DNA of 64,000 bases, from NCBI GenBank assembly GCA_003342895.1, contig PTFA01000091.1, positions 3,144,057 to 3,208,056 of the forward strand, written 5' to 3'. This stretch comes from Casuarius casuarius. Taxonomy: Eukaryota > Chordata > Aves > Casuariiformes > Casuariidae. The notes under the pieces were generated by a model. The model did no database searches. It saw only the letters and a list, made by a program, of their open reading frames with translations, and had not been told where the DNA came from. This document shows positions 1-13,462 of the stretch, in pieces (the stretch's first letter is position 1; each line of letters opens with the position of its first letter). The translations under genes and the position numbers were made by a program.

Positions 1-759
1 AAGGGACATTAGCCCCAGGTCCGTTGTCTCATTTCTTCTCCATATGCCTTCCAAAGAAGGGGAGACCAGAGTGCATGTATGTGTGTGTTTCTGTGGCATG
101 TGTAAGAGAGGGGGGAGTTCTGTCCAGTGTTTCCTCTGTATGTTTCGTGCTAGTTTAGTTGTTCCTAGAAGATCAATTCTAAGAGTAACTCTGAGTTTTG
201 AAATATTTTGGAAATCTTCAGTGATTTGTTTTTTTTTTTGGGGGGGGGGGGGGTTAGTTTAAATGTGCATTCCAGAGAGATCTGGCTTGTGTGGTTTAAG
301 ATGATTAAATGTCCTGCCTTGGCTAGAGAATTTTATACCTTTTTTCTTGTCCTTAAAGGAATGATATTTCTCATTGTTCTATGGGGCAGGTGAAGAAGAA
401 CTAAGGTTGATCAAAAACTTCCTGTTTATAAACTTTTTTTCTCAGAAAATTGCATTTTTGACTATGTGAACATTTCCTCAAAAGTAAAAAACCTCAAGTA
501 AATTCTCTTAATCTTTCCCCTTTAGAGGAGGGGAGTGATATAAGTTTCAGCATGTTGAGGACCTTTTCTTTTGGCTGCAGTTTAAGGCAACAGCAACTCC
601 CAACTGCTGTTTTGGGCTATTCACAAATGCAAAAGGAAATGTGAAGCTGCTAAGACTGTGCTTAGTACCTTGAGCAGAGCCGTTCTTTGAGGCCACCAGT
701 TTGACCAACTCCTTGTGTAAACAACTTGCAAAGTGTGTTCTGTCTCACCATAGTGATTG
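1..759. other. Non-coding stretch with T11G14 homopolymer junction
   Basis: No exon is recognised. The one notable feature is a run of about 11 T bases (229-239) joined directly to about 14 G bases (240-253), a simple-sequence junction prone to slippage and sequencing error. Confidence 0.5.
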
Positions 760-855
760 GCTCCATAGCTTCCTTTTAAACTATCTGGTAGAGATCTGTA
801 TTTGTTCCAGAAGGTCTCTGGTTCAAATCCTGCTGACAGCCTTTGCAGGGACCAT
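760..855 (+). repeat. tRNA-derived SINE head or eroded tRNA-like element
   Basis: GGTTCAAATCC at 820-830 matches a Pol III B box (GGTTCRANTCC). CTATCTGGTAGAG at about 781-793 resembles the D-arm/A-box region, with roughly 30-40 bases between them. The part before the A-like box is disrupted, so a functional tRNA gene is unlikely. It is best read as the decayed 5' part of a tRNA-derived SINE. The family is not certain. Confidence 0.4.
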
Positions 856-2309
856 TGCAGTTTCCTCAGTGATAATGGCTGTTACCAGTGACTGTCCCAT
901 GTGTATTTCACTGAGCGGGTTAGAAAAAGGAAGAATATAACATTGTGAAATTCCCCCCGCCCACACCCTCTGGTTTTCATCAAAAAATTCTTTTCGGTGG
1001 AAATCTTCTCCCAGCTGGAGTGTCGCCTTCTGTTCAGATCCCTAAAATTAGATTGAGAGTCTTCTCTCACTTAAACAAATCCATGCTGTCTGCTTTACGG
1101 TAATTATCCTTCTGTAGCAGTGGCAAAGACATTCAGGTTTGCAAAATTCTTTGAAGATGAAAAGCCCTGTGTGACTTGTCTTGGTCCTCACACAGATCGG
1201 TAAATAGGTAGAACACACGGGAAATGCAGGAGGATTTGAAATGCTTCCCACCATAAGCAAAGATTTGGCTTCAGGAATGTACTAACAGTGCTGTGAATCC
1301 ACCTTACACTGACTATTTCAGGTTTTTGGCTCTGGGGAACTGCCAGCTATCTACCCACTCAGCCTGATTCAAAGCCTACTGAAGGCAATTAGAACGTGGT
1401 CACTGATTACCAATGAAATCTAAACTCTCTTTTGTTAGCCAGGTCCTCCTGTCTGCAGGTTCCACCTTGGAGCGCATCTCTCTTATGCATCCCATCCCCC
1501 CTATTCAGGAGCTGTGGTGATTCCTTTGCACTGGGGGCTTCTTGTCCCTGGGAAGGCTGGGCCCAATTAATGTTCTCCCTGGGTGCTTGTGTGAGATCAG
1601 GCAATAAATACTGCATGAATATGACATCTCTCTAATAGGACCTCGCTGTCTCCTAATCGATTTACAGTGAGTGAGTGACATGGAATCATCCAGCCTCCAT
1701 AAATCAAGGCTCGTGTTCTGATTTCATACTGTTAGTGGCATGTTGGGGGGCTTACTCCTGTCGGGCTAAGCATTGCTTGCATTGTGATTTGCGGTCTCTT
1801 GATAGCCTTATGGAGCATTTGTAAGCTCTGCGACACGTCAGGTGTGGGAGGTCTGCCCTGTTGCTGGGACAGCTGTACTGTTTATATCATAACTAGTGAG
1901 GGCTTTGTCATGGCTCTCATTAGAGATGTTTTGGGTTTTTTTAATCAAACTGTGTTTTGTTTTGAAGTTTTGGGGTGGGGGGGTGTTAAGTACTGTAGGA
2001 AGTCAGACTTGGGCCTAAAATTGGGTTGTTTCCATTTTGTGAAGCAGTGGATAGATGAGTTTGGTTTCTGTTCTGTATCTCCTGTTGGCTGATTTCTCCT
2101 CCCTCTACCCTCATTTTTTTTTCTGCATTTGTTTCCCCCTTCCCTCTCCATTTGTCTAGATGGCTTGTTTTTAGGATGAGGAACTTCTTTCCTTGTGTTT
2201 GTTCAGTTCTTAGCACAATGAGGTCACCATTTCATCTGAGACCTCTGTGCACTATAGCGTCTCTGTGATATTCTACAGTGTTCAAATATTGTTGGATTCT
2301 GCCTGAGCT

Positions 2310-2450
2310 GGTGGAGAGAGAACTGGAATGTGGCTCTGTCAGGATCTACTTCTGCTTCTTCTACAGGCTTCCTATATGACTTTGTAGAAGTCATTGCACA
2401 GCTTTCTTCCTCAATTTCCCTGTGTATGACATAGAAACAGAAGCTCTATC
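2310..2450 (+). repeat. MIR-like CORE-SINE fragment
   Basis: The order of motifs matches an old MIR: a 'tctgcttctt' region, then TATATGACTTTGTAGAAGTC (compare the MIR tgtgacc-ttgg-caagtc block), then TCCTCAATTTCCCTGTGTAT (compare cctcagtttcc-catctgt). It is heavily diverged. Confidence 0.6.
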
Positions 2451-5400
2451 CTATAAATAGGTTTAAAATCTTTTGAAGAAAGAGATTTTTGCCAGGGCCG
2501 AGCATTGTTTTATTTAAATTAAATGAAAATATAAATGTTTAAGACTTGATCCTAGTCTGCCTTATTGGTTCAACTCTTCGATTATTAGCTTTAGCCTAAA
2601 AAATGAACCTTGGTAAATAGCGGTGCATAATGAAGCCCTGGTTCATCAATTTGTCCCTAGACTAACAACACTAAAAATCTGAGAGTTCATGTGAAAAGAA
2701 ACCACGATAGCAGGTGGTTGGCATAAGTTGAACCAAGGACTTCGGCACCAACACAGACTTGTGTGACTTGTATGCTGAAGGTGTTGTTTTGTTAACTGGC
2801 TGCTGAAGCAGATGTTTAAAGACCATTTCCACCAACCACAGTAGTAGGGGAGGTTACTTTTTTTTAACAAGTATTTTACTTTCGACAACTGGAATTTTTA
2901 TTCTGTTTATAATTCAGTGAAAATGTTGCTTTCAGAATGTCCTTAGCTGCCCAAGGAATTTGATCACCCCATTCCTAATAAAATGAACGCAACTGGAAGT
3001 CCAAACCCTGGTGGTTGCCATAAAAATTAGTCTTGGTGGTTTGGTTTTTTTAGATAATAGCGCTGCTTAACTGGGAGATGGGACGAAAGGAGCCAAGTGA
3101 GGCCCTTTGTCCAAATACGTTTGCTATTTTCAGGGAAGTTTTCTGGTTTTAAATCATGCTTTCTGTGTAAATCTGAAAAGCACACAGAACCTCACAAACA
3201 AACAGCAGGCTGGGTAATTAAAGATACAGTTACTTTTCAGCAAAATATCTTAATATAAACTTCATCTTAAAAAAGAAAAAAACTTTTCTATTAAACTTTG
3301 CATAAAATTCAGTATTCTGGCAGGCGTAAATTTTTGTTTCTAGAAAGAAAAGGGAAAAATGCATACACTTTCTATTACATAATTAGGACAATAAACCACT
3401 TTAGAAGGCATACTTCCTATGCTCTTCAGTTTGAGATAAGTGTTTATGACCATGAGGAAAGAGTGGATGATCTCTACTCTTCCTTTTCTAAATGCAATTA
3501 TTTTATGATCAAGCCAAGAATGCTGGAATCCCTGGGGAAACATTGTCCTGGCAAAAGCAGGGCTGGTATAGGCAGGGAAAGGAAGATCAGTGAGGCAGTG
3601 TAATGGCACAAAATGATACTCCATAGGTTTACCATTTTGTCTGCCCGTTCAAGATTGTGGAAATGCTGTTCCAGCTTTTGTGCATGGGTACATCAAGCTA
3701 CCTCCAGCTGTTGGCCTTGCTTGAATATCTGTCTTGCCCTGAATTACTGCCGATTCTCTGGGAATGGATCGATGGGTTTTGATTTTCTTGCTATTGCTAC
3801 ACATTCTCACTGTGGACTATATGAGTGGGAAAAGTGGGGATGGGAGAACTAACTGAAAGGTTACATTCCTATATGGAAATGCTGACTGCAATAAAATGTT
3901 AAATGATATCTGGATTCCACTTTTTGTTAGGCATTTCCAAACAAGCTGCTGGACTCCTTGTAGTCTAGTTCACTTCTGTTGACATTCCAGCTTTGCGTTA
4001 CAATCTCCTCGAAAAGAGGACTCGATAGGTTGTTATCGAAGGACTTTTCTCATGCTTATCCTCTTCACATGATAGTGAGTTTATGGGATTTGACTTAATT
4101 ACACTTGGATCTTTTCTGTTACAAAGATGTTGCTGCTACACCTAGACTGGTATAACTTTGCATGTACACTCCTAAAAGAAGATCTGTAAACAAATCTGCT
4201 GGAAGAAGAGATTTCTGGGGGAGTTTTGTATCAGTGTAACTATTAAAATTCGTACATTGGCTTATACTAGCTTAGGTTTTCAATGTAAACAAGTCTTCAA
4301 TGATTACATTTATAAAATAGATAGGACTACTAATAAGGTTTTTAAGTTCATGTTGATTTTGATATCATTTTGAAACTATAGTCTATTGAAAATCAACTGT
4401 ATTTAATCCCTTAAATGACTGCAATTTTGAAGCAGAAATTTTTAATAGTGCGCTTTTTTTTTTTTTTGTTAAGGGAAAAAAAGGAACTTCTGAAGGAAAC
4501 TGAGTTATTTAGTAGAAGGTATTCTGTCACAAACAGGACAGTGCCCTCTGCCTCATGTGAGGAGGTGCTTTATACTGCTGCTGCTGTTGCAGTCGAGACT
4601 CAGAGGCACAGAGACTGCATTGCAAGTTGATTGTGGTTAGGTGGTATAGTCGATTTTTGGTGGTATTGTTTTCTGCTTAGAAGAAGTAGTTTTGTCAAAA
4701 TCTAAACTTCAGTTGCAAACAGGTCAGTTACTAAAAACTTTTTTTAAAGGAAGACTTCAGTGGAAAAGCAATTTCAAATTTTGTACTAGCTTACTGATGT
4801 CTTTCAGCCTTAACAAGATAAACTACTTTCTTTATTGTAAATGAAACTTCCTTAAAAAATAATAAAAACAATCCTTTCCCCCTCTTGAACTAGTAGGAAT
4901 TTCTGTTCCAGAGGTGCTTCTTTCAGCTGTAGAGTTGGCTGCATAGTTTTCACTAGTGTTTTGGCAGGGGGAGAAAAAAAAAGTTTCCTGTGCCCTGTGT
5001 ATGAGACATAATCAAGGTGTGCTTGTTGAAAGATCCTAGTCTAGACCTGCAACTCCTGAATTTTTCCAAACAGCTTTCATAAAGAGGTCCATGTAAAATA
5101 TATTACAGTTGCTGCTAAATTATCAGAGGATTCATTCTAGCTTTATATCGCTATAAGTAAGATCAGACTCTGTCCCTCGCTGTCTGAGTGTGTGTTAACA
5201 TTCTTCCACTACCTTGCAACCTCAGGCTTATGACCTCTGAACACAAGCTCTAAAATTAATGATTTTTTTTTTAAGCCAGCGCCTGCATTTCTTCAAGTCA
5301 GTTATCACGTGTCTTATGACAAATGAGCTTCTAGAGCACTGAAATTTCTAAAAATATTATTTTTCTTTTTTACTCTGTTGTCTGAAAAACAACTTTCTGC

Positions 5401-7254
5401 CTCTTAGTCTTGGACAGAAACCTCACGTAAAGAAAATCTTTCAGACTGTAGCTCACTGAATTTCTTTAACTGTACAATAGTTTTTAGGGGTGTTTTCCAG
5501 ATTTTCTTCTTTGCTGTCTCTGATATACATATATCCTCCATGTAGCCTCCTGGCTGCAAGGATGAATGCTCCTGTAAACCAGAGTAGGGAGAAAAAAAAA
5601 AGCGTAGGTTTTGTTTGTTCTTGTTTTATATGCATTGTATTGACTGCACTGATTTTGTCAGGTATAACTATAATCAACCTTTCATTTGCTGCATAGCAGA
5701 TAGTATTATATGTTAAAGAGTTCGGTACAGGGATAAAAGATGGCAGGCAGGCAACAGTCGGGTTTCATTAGGTTCATTTCAGTGCTGGTTCTGCTGGCAC
5801 AAGCTAGGTCTTGCAGAAGCACTGAAGTGTTGGATTCCCAGTTCTAGTAGAACCTGTATCCTCCAGACATCTCTAGAAAGAGTATCTGTTAAACAGATGC
5901 TTGCTACTCACATGTGGCTGTGGGTGGGAGGTGGAAACCTTATTACAGAGAGGGATATTAGCCCTGTCATGCTGGTCAAACTTCATGCTAGCTAATGATA
6001 TTGTACGTTGTTAGTTTTTCCCTGTACTTCTACTTGGCTGAAATACTCTGAAGTGTTAAATGGGCTGAGCAGCATTGCTGTGTGTTGTTGAACAGCTGCT
6101 GCTTGTCACCCAAGTGGCAGTTGGACTTCACTTGAACACAGAGGTTCCTTTATGCACTGGTTCTGAAACACTTTGTGACTCTTTAGGGATTAAAAAAGAT
6201 TGATATTATTTTAATGGACAATCTAGGAGCTAAGATTTTTCCAAAGTGAAAGATTTTACTTTAGATGAATCCATTCCAGGCAGTCCAATTTGACATATCT
6301 TAAAGGGACTCAGTTATCAGTAAGGCAGGTGTTTTTCAGTGTATTTCAGTCCCTGAAAATCATTACTCATGACTGGAAATCTTGTTTCTGTATGTTTAAA
6401 ATGGTTTTTTTCCCTCTCTTTTCCTCCTCTTTTTGAAGCAGCCAAATGTTGGGAATTACTAATCTCTTGGAGATGCAGAAGATTTTCAAATGATTTTCAT
6501 GTTTTTGGAACGGTTTAAATTTGGCTGATTTCTTCTAGCAGAAATTCCTGGCTTTTTTTCCCCCCTCTTTAAGGTTATAAAAAACAGGTTTGTTGCCTTG
6601 GGGGAGGGGGGAGGGGATGAGGAAGGAGAAGCTGAGAAGCAAAAGATGAATTTATTCTGACTTTATCTCTTATTTCATTCTCCCAAGTTAAATTCTACAC
6701 TGTTTCACTGAGGCCAGCTGGTTTGAATCATTTCAAGAGAACACTATTTATTAAGTGTCTGTTTCAGGCAGTGTCAAATCCTTCAGCTCCTTCTCTATTC
6801 TCCATTGTAAGCAAGAACATCAGTAGTCCAGGTGGGCTTTGAATAGCTTCAGAAAGTAGGTAGGTGAGAATCTATTTATTACTTACTGTAGATCTCAGTA
6901 GACAGAGACTCCAATTAAGGCAGGAAACTGACATACTTAGCCAACTCTTTCCAAGCAGAGGATGCAAACTGAGTGAATAAAAAATTAAATAAAATATCTC
7001 AAACTTCTGCATTTTTTTATACAGTCTGGAACCATAATTCCTCTGTGCTTTTCTTTTCATTCTTTATTTTCTGCATTCATAAATGCAGAAAAGCAGTGAG
7101 GAAGCTTGTTTTGTTAAGCTTCACGAAAGCACAAGTAATACTAAGTAGCGTAGAAGTCCGTGATCCGGTGGATAACCTTTACATTAATTTGCTGTAGGAC
7201 TTTGTCCCCCTTTGTCCTTGTGCCTGAAGTAAGTGAATTTATGCTACTGAAACT

Positions 7255-7293
7255 GCTACGATTTACACCATTGTCACGGAAGATCAAAATCTG
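7255..7293 (+). repeat. Half-copy of a palindromic element (GATTTACACC ... GATCAAAATCTGG)
   Basis: CGATTTACACCATTGTCACG followed by AGATCAAAATCTGG resembles the right half of the palindromic family seen at 39,485, 48,925 and 57,747, which ends in a 'gatctggc'-like tail. The left half is not visible. Confidence 0.3.
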
Positions 7294-10200
7294 GTTTGCA
7301 GTCTCTCAGTTTAAGAGCCCTAAATAACATTTTGTGTTATTATTTGGTAAGCTACCTGTATTCAAATCTGTTTTTCTGTGTCCCCAAAAGAAACCTGAAA
7401 TGTTCAAAGACAGATCATTTATGGTACTAACAAATGTATAGATTGTAAATGTACTGAATAGCCAGAAAAGAGTAAAAAAANAAAAATAAAAAATAGATAT
7501 TATTGGTCAGTTTCACAAGCATTTCCTGACACCTTATCCAGAGAGGATAGAATCTGCTATAGCCCTGATAGCTCCTGCTTTTGTTCTGATGAACTTGAAT
7601 TCAGTAATTGGGGAATCTGCCAAGGTAGTTAGTATAATTTCATTTAAAAGCAACTTGTTTGTTAGAAGTTAGCTGTTTTTGAAATATGTTATTGTTTTGT
7701 GTAACAGCAGCTATAATTGGAATTTCAACATTTGACATGTCTGATTTTGTGCCAGGACTGGTTAAATATAGGAGAAATATTTTTTGGTGCTCATTTTTTA
7801 TTGCAACTTTGATTTGTCTATAACATTTCAACCTCTGTTAAATGGCTTAGAAAACACACCAAAAACTTTTGGAGGAAAAAACAACCCATCATCAAAATAT
7901 CAAACTTTGGATGCTTTCCAACCAACTCTATTCTTGAATGAAAACAGCATTCTGTCTTCAGTTTAACATTGGCTCTAGGGTAGACGAATCAGTGCATTCA
8001 GTTACACTGCAAAAATCTTTAATGTAACTGTAGGGGAGGGGAAAAAAAACAAAGAATGACGATAATCATTAGCATTTATATAGCACTTCAGTAGGAATAT
8101 GTGATTGTTAAAGCACAAAATGCAGCAGCTGGTATTCAAGAAGGAAGTAAATGTTGAAGGTAATTTTTGATTCTGTTATTCTGGAAAACTTGCAGGACTT
8201 TAAATCACTTACTTTAAGCTCTGATCTTGGCCAAACAATAGCACAATGCAAGAGGATATGTATTTCTTCCTCCTGCCTCCCACCACCACCTCCCAAAAAG
8301 CTATTTTTTCAATTAAAATTAAATAGAAAAATATTGCATTAAAAGATTTCTTTAAGCGTTTTCCCAGGCCTACATTTTGGTAGTTTCTGTCTGCATCTGT
8401 TGGTCAAATGCAAATTCTCCATTTTAAAGATAAGTCTTTGATTGAGGATTCAAATGCTTTGCTAGACTTCAAAATGCTTAAAATCTAGCTCCAAATTTTC
8501 TGCCATTAGCACTCTGCTTCAGTCCATGAAATCATTAGATAAAAATTGGGAAGCTGCAGGAAACGCAGCATTAAAAGCAAAGAGTAATTTTCAAACAAAT
8601 CCATACGAAGACTATTTCAAGGATTGAGGAAAAACAAGTTGTTGATGCTTTTTGACAAATTTAAGTAATTAACTTTTACTTCAAAGTGGTGTTGATAACA
8701 TTGGGGATGGCTATCTTTAAAAACATGTGAAACATGCGGGAACTAAATTTTTAACTGGTGTAGAGATTAACTGCACTGAAGTCTTTTTTTTTTTTTTCCT
8801 TCTTCTTCTTATTTCCTTTGCTTTGCTTTCCAGAATCAGGTTTAATCTGATTTTCAGGAATTCAGAGTGCTCATAACTCCCAGCAACTTCCCTAAGAGCT
8901 GAAAATGAGCCCAAAAATTCTTGCTGTAAAGTCTCCCTTTGACAGATCCCCAGCTGGTATCTCTTTGAGCTATAGCATCTTGTACAAGCTGAGAATCTGG
9001 TGAAACCCCTATTAGATGGTCTAACATTTTTATGCAGCATACATTTTTTTTCAAAGAAAAGCTGATGTGGTCCAGAAACGCAACAATATATATATTACTG
9101 AGGCACATCAGCATGTTAAAAGGACTTCATTGTTCACATACATCTCCTCCACTTGACATTTCTGCAACCTTGTGTCATTCTGTAGCATATCCTCTTCATA
9201 TTAATAGCAATTTGTCATTAATCCATTTGAATAATACTTTTTTTTTCCAACGGAAAGAGACAGAAAACATCTGCATATTGAGTAATATTAGCTACAGTTT
9301 GTGTCTCAAGTGAGACTAACTGACAACCCTCATTTATTATGACTGTGTAGGCTTAATTGGGTTGACGTAGGATTTGGACTTTGTGAAAGGAGAAGCAGTT
9401 TGAAGATGTTTTCAGGAAAAAGAAATTTGGAGGGGGGGAAGATTAGGGAGAGGAGCAAGGGAGGAGGGGAAAAGAAAGAATAAATATGTAAAACAATGAT
9501 GCTGAGATGTTCTTTTAAGGCCCAAACATTTAGGAGGTGTTTTAATAACAATGCTTAAATGAGAGATTAGTTATTAAGCCATATGGTTTGTATTACAGCT
9601 CTCATCTTTTGTTTCCTGCTTATGCTGTCAAGCATTAATGTGATTGTTTTGATTCTTAATGTCTTAATGCATCATTCCTCCCGATGCATTAGGCTAATAA
9701 CTTTGGTCCTCTTAAGGGCAGTGTCGCCATTCATTACTCTTCCTGTTCTGGCTGACCATAGAAGTTGAAATGAGTAACTTAGAAATACCTACATGTTCCA
9801 ACATTTATGAAGCCAACACATTGAGATCATTGAGGAAATCTGAAGTGCATTAAAGGCTGCTGACTTCCCCTGTGCTGATGACATGCATGTAATGCCTAAG
9901 TTAGCCTTCCCTCAAGGCAATTTACAAGCTCTTCCGCTGTAAATGAAGGTGATTTGAGTTTGTTGCCTTAACTCTGTGCTAGGTTTCAGGCAGTTCTTTG
10001 CAAAACTTCAGGAAAACAGTGTGTTAAACTAGTTGTAATTTATCACTGTTTTGGCATGGTTTTATATTAGATGACTTTTATACATTGATATAGGGTCACC
10101 TTTTGAGTAAAGGATAGTAGTAACAACCCAGTAATTCATGGCTCTACCAGTCCTCTTTTCCCATTGTATTGTACTACTGTTGTTGTGAAGCTCTGAAGCT

Positions 10201-11866
10201 GATGTGCTTGATTAAGCCTGATTTAAAAGGGCATTTACAATGCTTTCATCTCAAGCATTTTCCCTAGATGAGAGCTGGGATTTTCAGTAGAATGAAAAGT
10301 AGAACTTCGAGTTTGATAATGACCCATACTGGTTACCCGTCATGGCATAAGAATGTCAGTGTACCCTAGCAGAGTCAAACTGGGGACTTTGATAGAGCTG
10401 ATCTTTTGAGGAAACATTTATCTTTTGGATCTTCTAATAAATTAGGACTGGATTTAAACAGGTGGCTTTAGTTATCAAGATCTGCTGTGAAGGCTTGATG
10501 AGTTGACCTCAAAATGATCTTATCAAAGCCTTTTAGTTTGATAAAGTTGTAGCATAGTTTTGCGCAAAACATTTTGTATTTTATATTACGTTATTTTAAA
10601 TGAATAATTAAAAGGTGGTGGTTGGAATAAAATGTAGCTCATCAAGTGGCAATTTAGGTTGCTGTAGCCATAATTGTCCTTACTGGTCTAGTGATGTCAG
10701 ATAAAGTATTTGAAGTATGCACAAAATATTGTGGCTCTTTGTATAAACATTTCATTAGCTCCCTTTCCTGCTTGACAGCTCAAATGCTTTGTCCTACTCA
10801 TATGATGCCAGGAGCATTATTTGCTTGAGCGTGAATCATAAACTGTCCTAAGCAGTTGGGATTTTAAAAAATCCAATGCATTTTTTCCAGGGGCATTTTG
10901 GCCTGCATATCTTTCTAATATAGTTATTTAAATTCTTTCTTTCTAAAACCTAACCTGCAATTTCAAATGGTGATAGTTTCACTTAATATGAGCACCGATT
11001 CAGCCTATGTTCTGTCAACAGAAATGATGCACTGAATCATATGTGAAATCTGTAAATCACTTACGGATCCAGTGGGATGAATAGTGGTGCATCAACGTGA
11101 AATTATTGTCATTCTGTGGTCACCCCAATTTATACGGTAGAAAAAGCAAATGCAGCAAGGTGGAAGGAGGATGAAAGGTGTGACGAGCTGTTCACAACAT
11201 TAAAATGACCAGTGTCCGCTAGGGAGTCTGTTATATATTCAACATGTCACTGAAACACTTGTGTGATGGGATTGCATTTGGGAAAGTGTCAATATGAAAG
11301 ACAAGTAAATGATTTAAGTACAGGATATGCCCAGTAGTATTGTCACACAGACTGAAATTTAAATACACAACAGATCACACAATGGGAAGAGCCAGGATAG
11401 AAGCTTTAAGATGAGACATAGCAAGTATGTGGGAGAAATGTTTTGCAAGGGAAATTATCCAGATGGTTGGGTTTGGGCGTTTTTGGCTTTCTTTCCCCCC
11501 CCCCCCATCTGAGATGCCAGAACAGAAAGTTTCCAGTGTATCTGCGAACAAATTGGGTGTGTTAGATGCAGAAATGCAACATGCTTTCAGAGACTTTAAG
11601 GGACTGAAGCTGAAGTATTCAACCTGTTGAACAAAAGATGAACCTTGAACAGATAATACAACATGTTGTTGAAGCTCAAGAATTGTGTGTGCTCAACTCA
11701 AAGGAAAGTGAGCTTTTTGTAGTTTAGTTCTCTTACTTGAGTGTTGATATTTCATGTTGCTTGGCAGAACAATATCCTCTTATATGGAGGCTGTGGAGAT
11801 GAAAATGCTTGTAAGATGGAGAAATACAGAACTTGGTGAGGCCAATTCAGTGCTTCCTTTCTCCTT

Positions 11867-11931
11867 GAGCCTGACCTAAAACCCAGCAAACTTTTTCCAG
11901 TGAACGATGTTGCTGTGGATCAGGTCCTGTG
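11867..11931. repeat. Palindromic short interspersed element
   Basis: Left end GAGCCTGACCTAAAACCCA and right end TGTGGATCAGGTCC are imperfect inverse complements, flanking a TTTTCCAGTGAA-containing centre. The layout fits a non-autonomous palindromic element common in turtle and crocodilian DNA. No target-site duplication was confirmed. Confidence 0.4.
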
Positions 11932-13353
11932 TTTAGTTATTCAAAATCTGTGAAGTATGAAGGCAGAAAAGAAATTGTTACCATGAGTGAAAAAGTTTCT
12001 CCTTGTCCTCCCTGCCCCCAGTGGAAATAGTTCTGCAGATTATAATGCAATATGAAAGTGGTCCCCCTCTGTTATCTCCAGAGAAGAGAGAGGTAGCTAG
12101 GAAAAGTTCCCCAGGAGGTATCCATCAGGCAGCATTCACTTGAAATCTGTTCAGGCTGCTCAGTATGTCAGGAGGGGCTGGGGAGGACCAGTCTGAAGAG
12201 ATGGGAGGGTTAAGACAGCCCCGGAAGCAGAGGCCGAAGTGATAGGTTTCCAGTTGGGGATAAGGGCTTGATCTTCTCACCAGCCATCTTCACACAGTTC
12301 ATCAGTTCTGCAGAGCGTGTCATTTCCCTAAAGCTCTGCACTCCTTTTCACCCACAAAATTGAATCTTGCACAGGTGTGGGCAGCATGTGTAGGATTAAA
12401 AGCTTGTTTCCCCTAAAATCTAGACCTGTCTGTTTAAATGAGTGCCTTCATCCTGTGAGTCCTCACTGTGTGTGAGAGTTTGAGATAGTGTGCTCAAGAC
12501 AATAGCATTAAGTCATCTCCCACGCTGACTCTACATGGCTAGGACCCTGGAGAGAAATGCCTCAGACTCTAGTGGCTGACGAATTAAACAATGAGGAATA
12601 TATGCCAGCTCTCTCCATTTGCTTATTAATAGGTTCTGTGTCTCATGCTCCAAGGGGATTGTCCTTTCTTTTGAATTGCTAGCGGGGAAGCATTCAAGCA
12701 TTCACTCAATGTAAATGGAGAAAAATGGGGAAGGAAAGAAAAATGTTTCAGGAAAGATTTGGAGCATGTCTTCAGAAATGAAATACTAGAGACCTGACTT
12801 TGCAGGAATACTGGTATTCTTGTTTCCAGTAACTTGGTTCAGGTACTTAGGGCCTTTGAAAATCAAACACTGATGATCAGTAAGTTCTGTAATTTCTGAA
12901 TGCTGCGGGACTGTAACAGTTGTTCGAGCTAGAAAATGGATCTAAATCTGTGCATTGACGGGATGCTGCGCTTGGTGGAATCCCTGCAAGGTAATGCTTG
13001 CTGAGGTGAAGAGGTTTGACAATTTCAGTGGGACATATTGTGTGAAGCCAGGACTGTAGGGCTCCTAAATATTGTATCCTCTTCCTGAATTTTCAGTGAT
13101 TTGTGACATGGTTAATATTCTCTATGGCTGATATTTGTGAATATGTCCATCAGTTTTGAGCTCCTTAGTTTTATTCATTTTAAATCTTTGGTTTTCAGTA
13201 AATCCTTTAGGTAGCTTTGAAAAATCTCAGCTTCATGGTAGTTGTTTCCCCAGAAATTCCTGGTGGTTTAACAAACAATCGTACCCTCATGTTGAGGACA
13301 CTCCAATCTGAGTGTAAAAAAGGCTTATTTCTGTCTATTGTAAGCCTTTTCTA

Positions 13354-13462
13354 ATAGAATTGTAGGATAATTTAGGCTGGAAAGGATGTCTGAAGGTCAT
13401 CTTGCTCTAATCCTCTACTCACAGCAGGGCCAACCTTAAAGTTAGATCATGTTATTCACAGT
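13354..13462 (-). repeat. CR1 LINE 3'-end fragment (antisense)
   Basis: TAGAATTGTAGGATAATTTA followed by GGCTGGAAAGGATGTCTGAA and AGGTCATCTTGCTCTAATCC, then AGCAGGGCCAACCTTAAAG, reads as the reverse complement of a CR1 3' untranslated end. That end carries the ATTCTATG-type terminal repeat in sense orientation. The copy is old, with many substitutions. Confidence 0.75.

Larger units (their letters stand above)
856..11866. other. Intergenic stretch, no gene seen
   Basis: Apart from the MIR-like copy at 2,310-2,450 and the palindrome half at 7,255-7,293, I see only AT-rich unique sequence. There is an ambiguous base (n) at 7,481 inside an A-rich run. Purine-rich tracts occur at 6,600-6,645 and 9,421-9,482, and a weak L2/MIR-like scrap at about 8,068-8,095. 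All reading frames are short and unrecognised. Confidence 0.5.

Noticed and set aside
7481..7481. Ambiguous base n
   Set aside because: A single unresolved base in an A-rich run: a sequencing limit, not biology.
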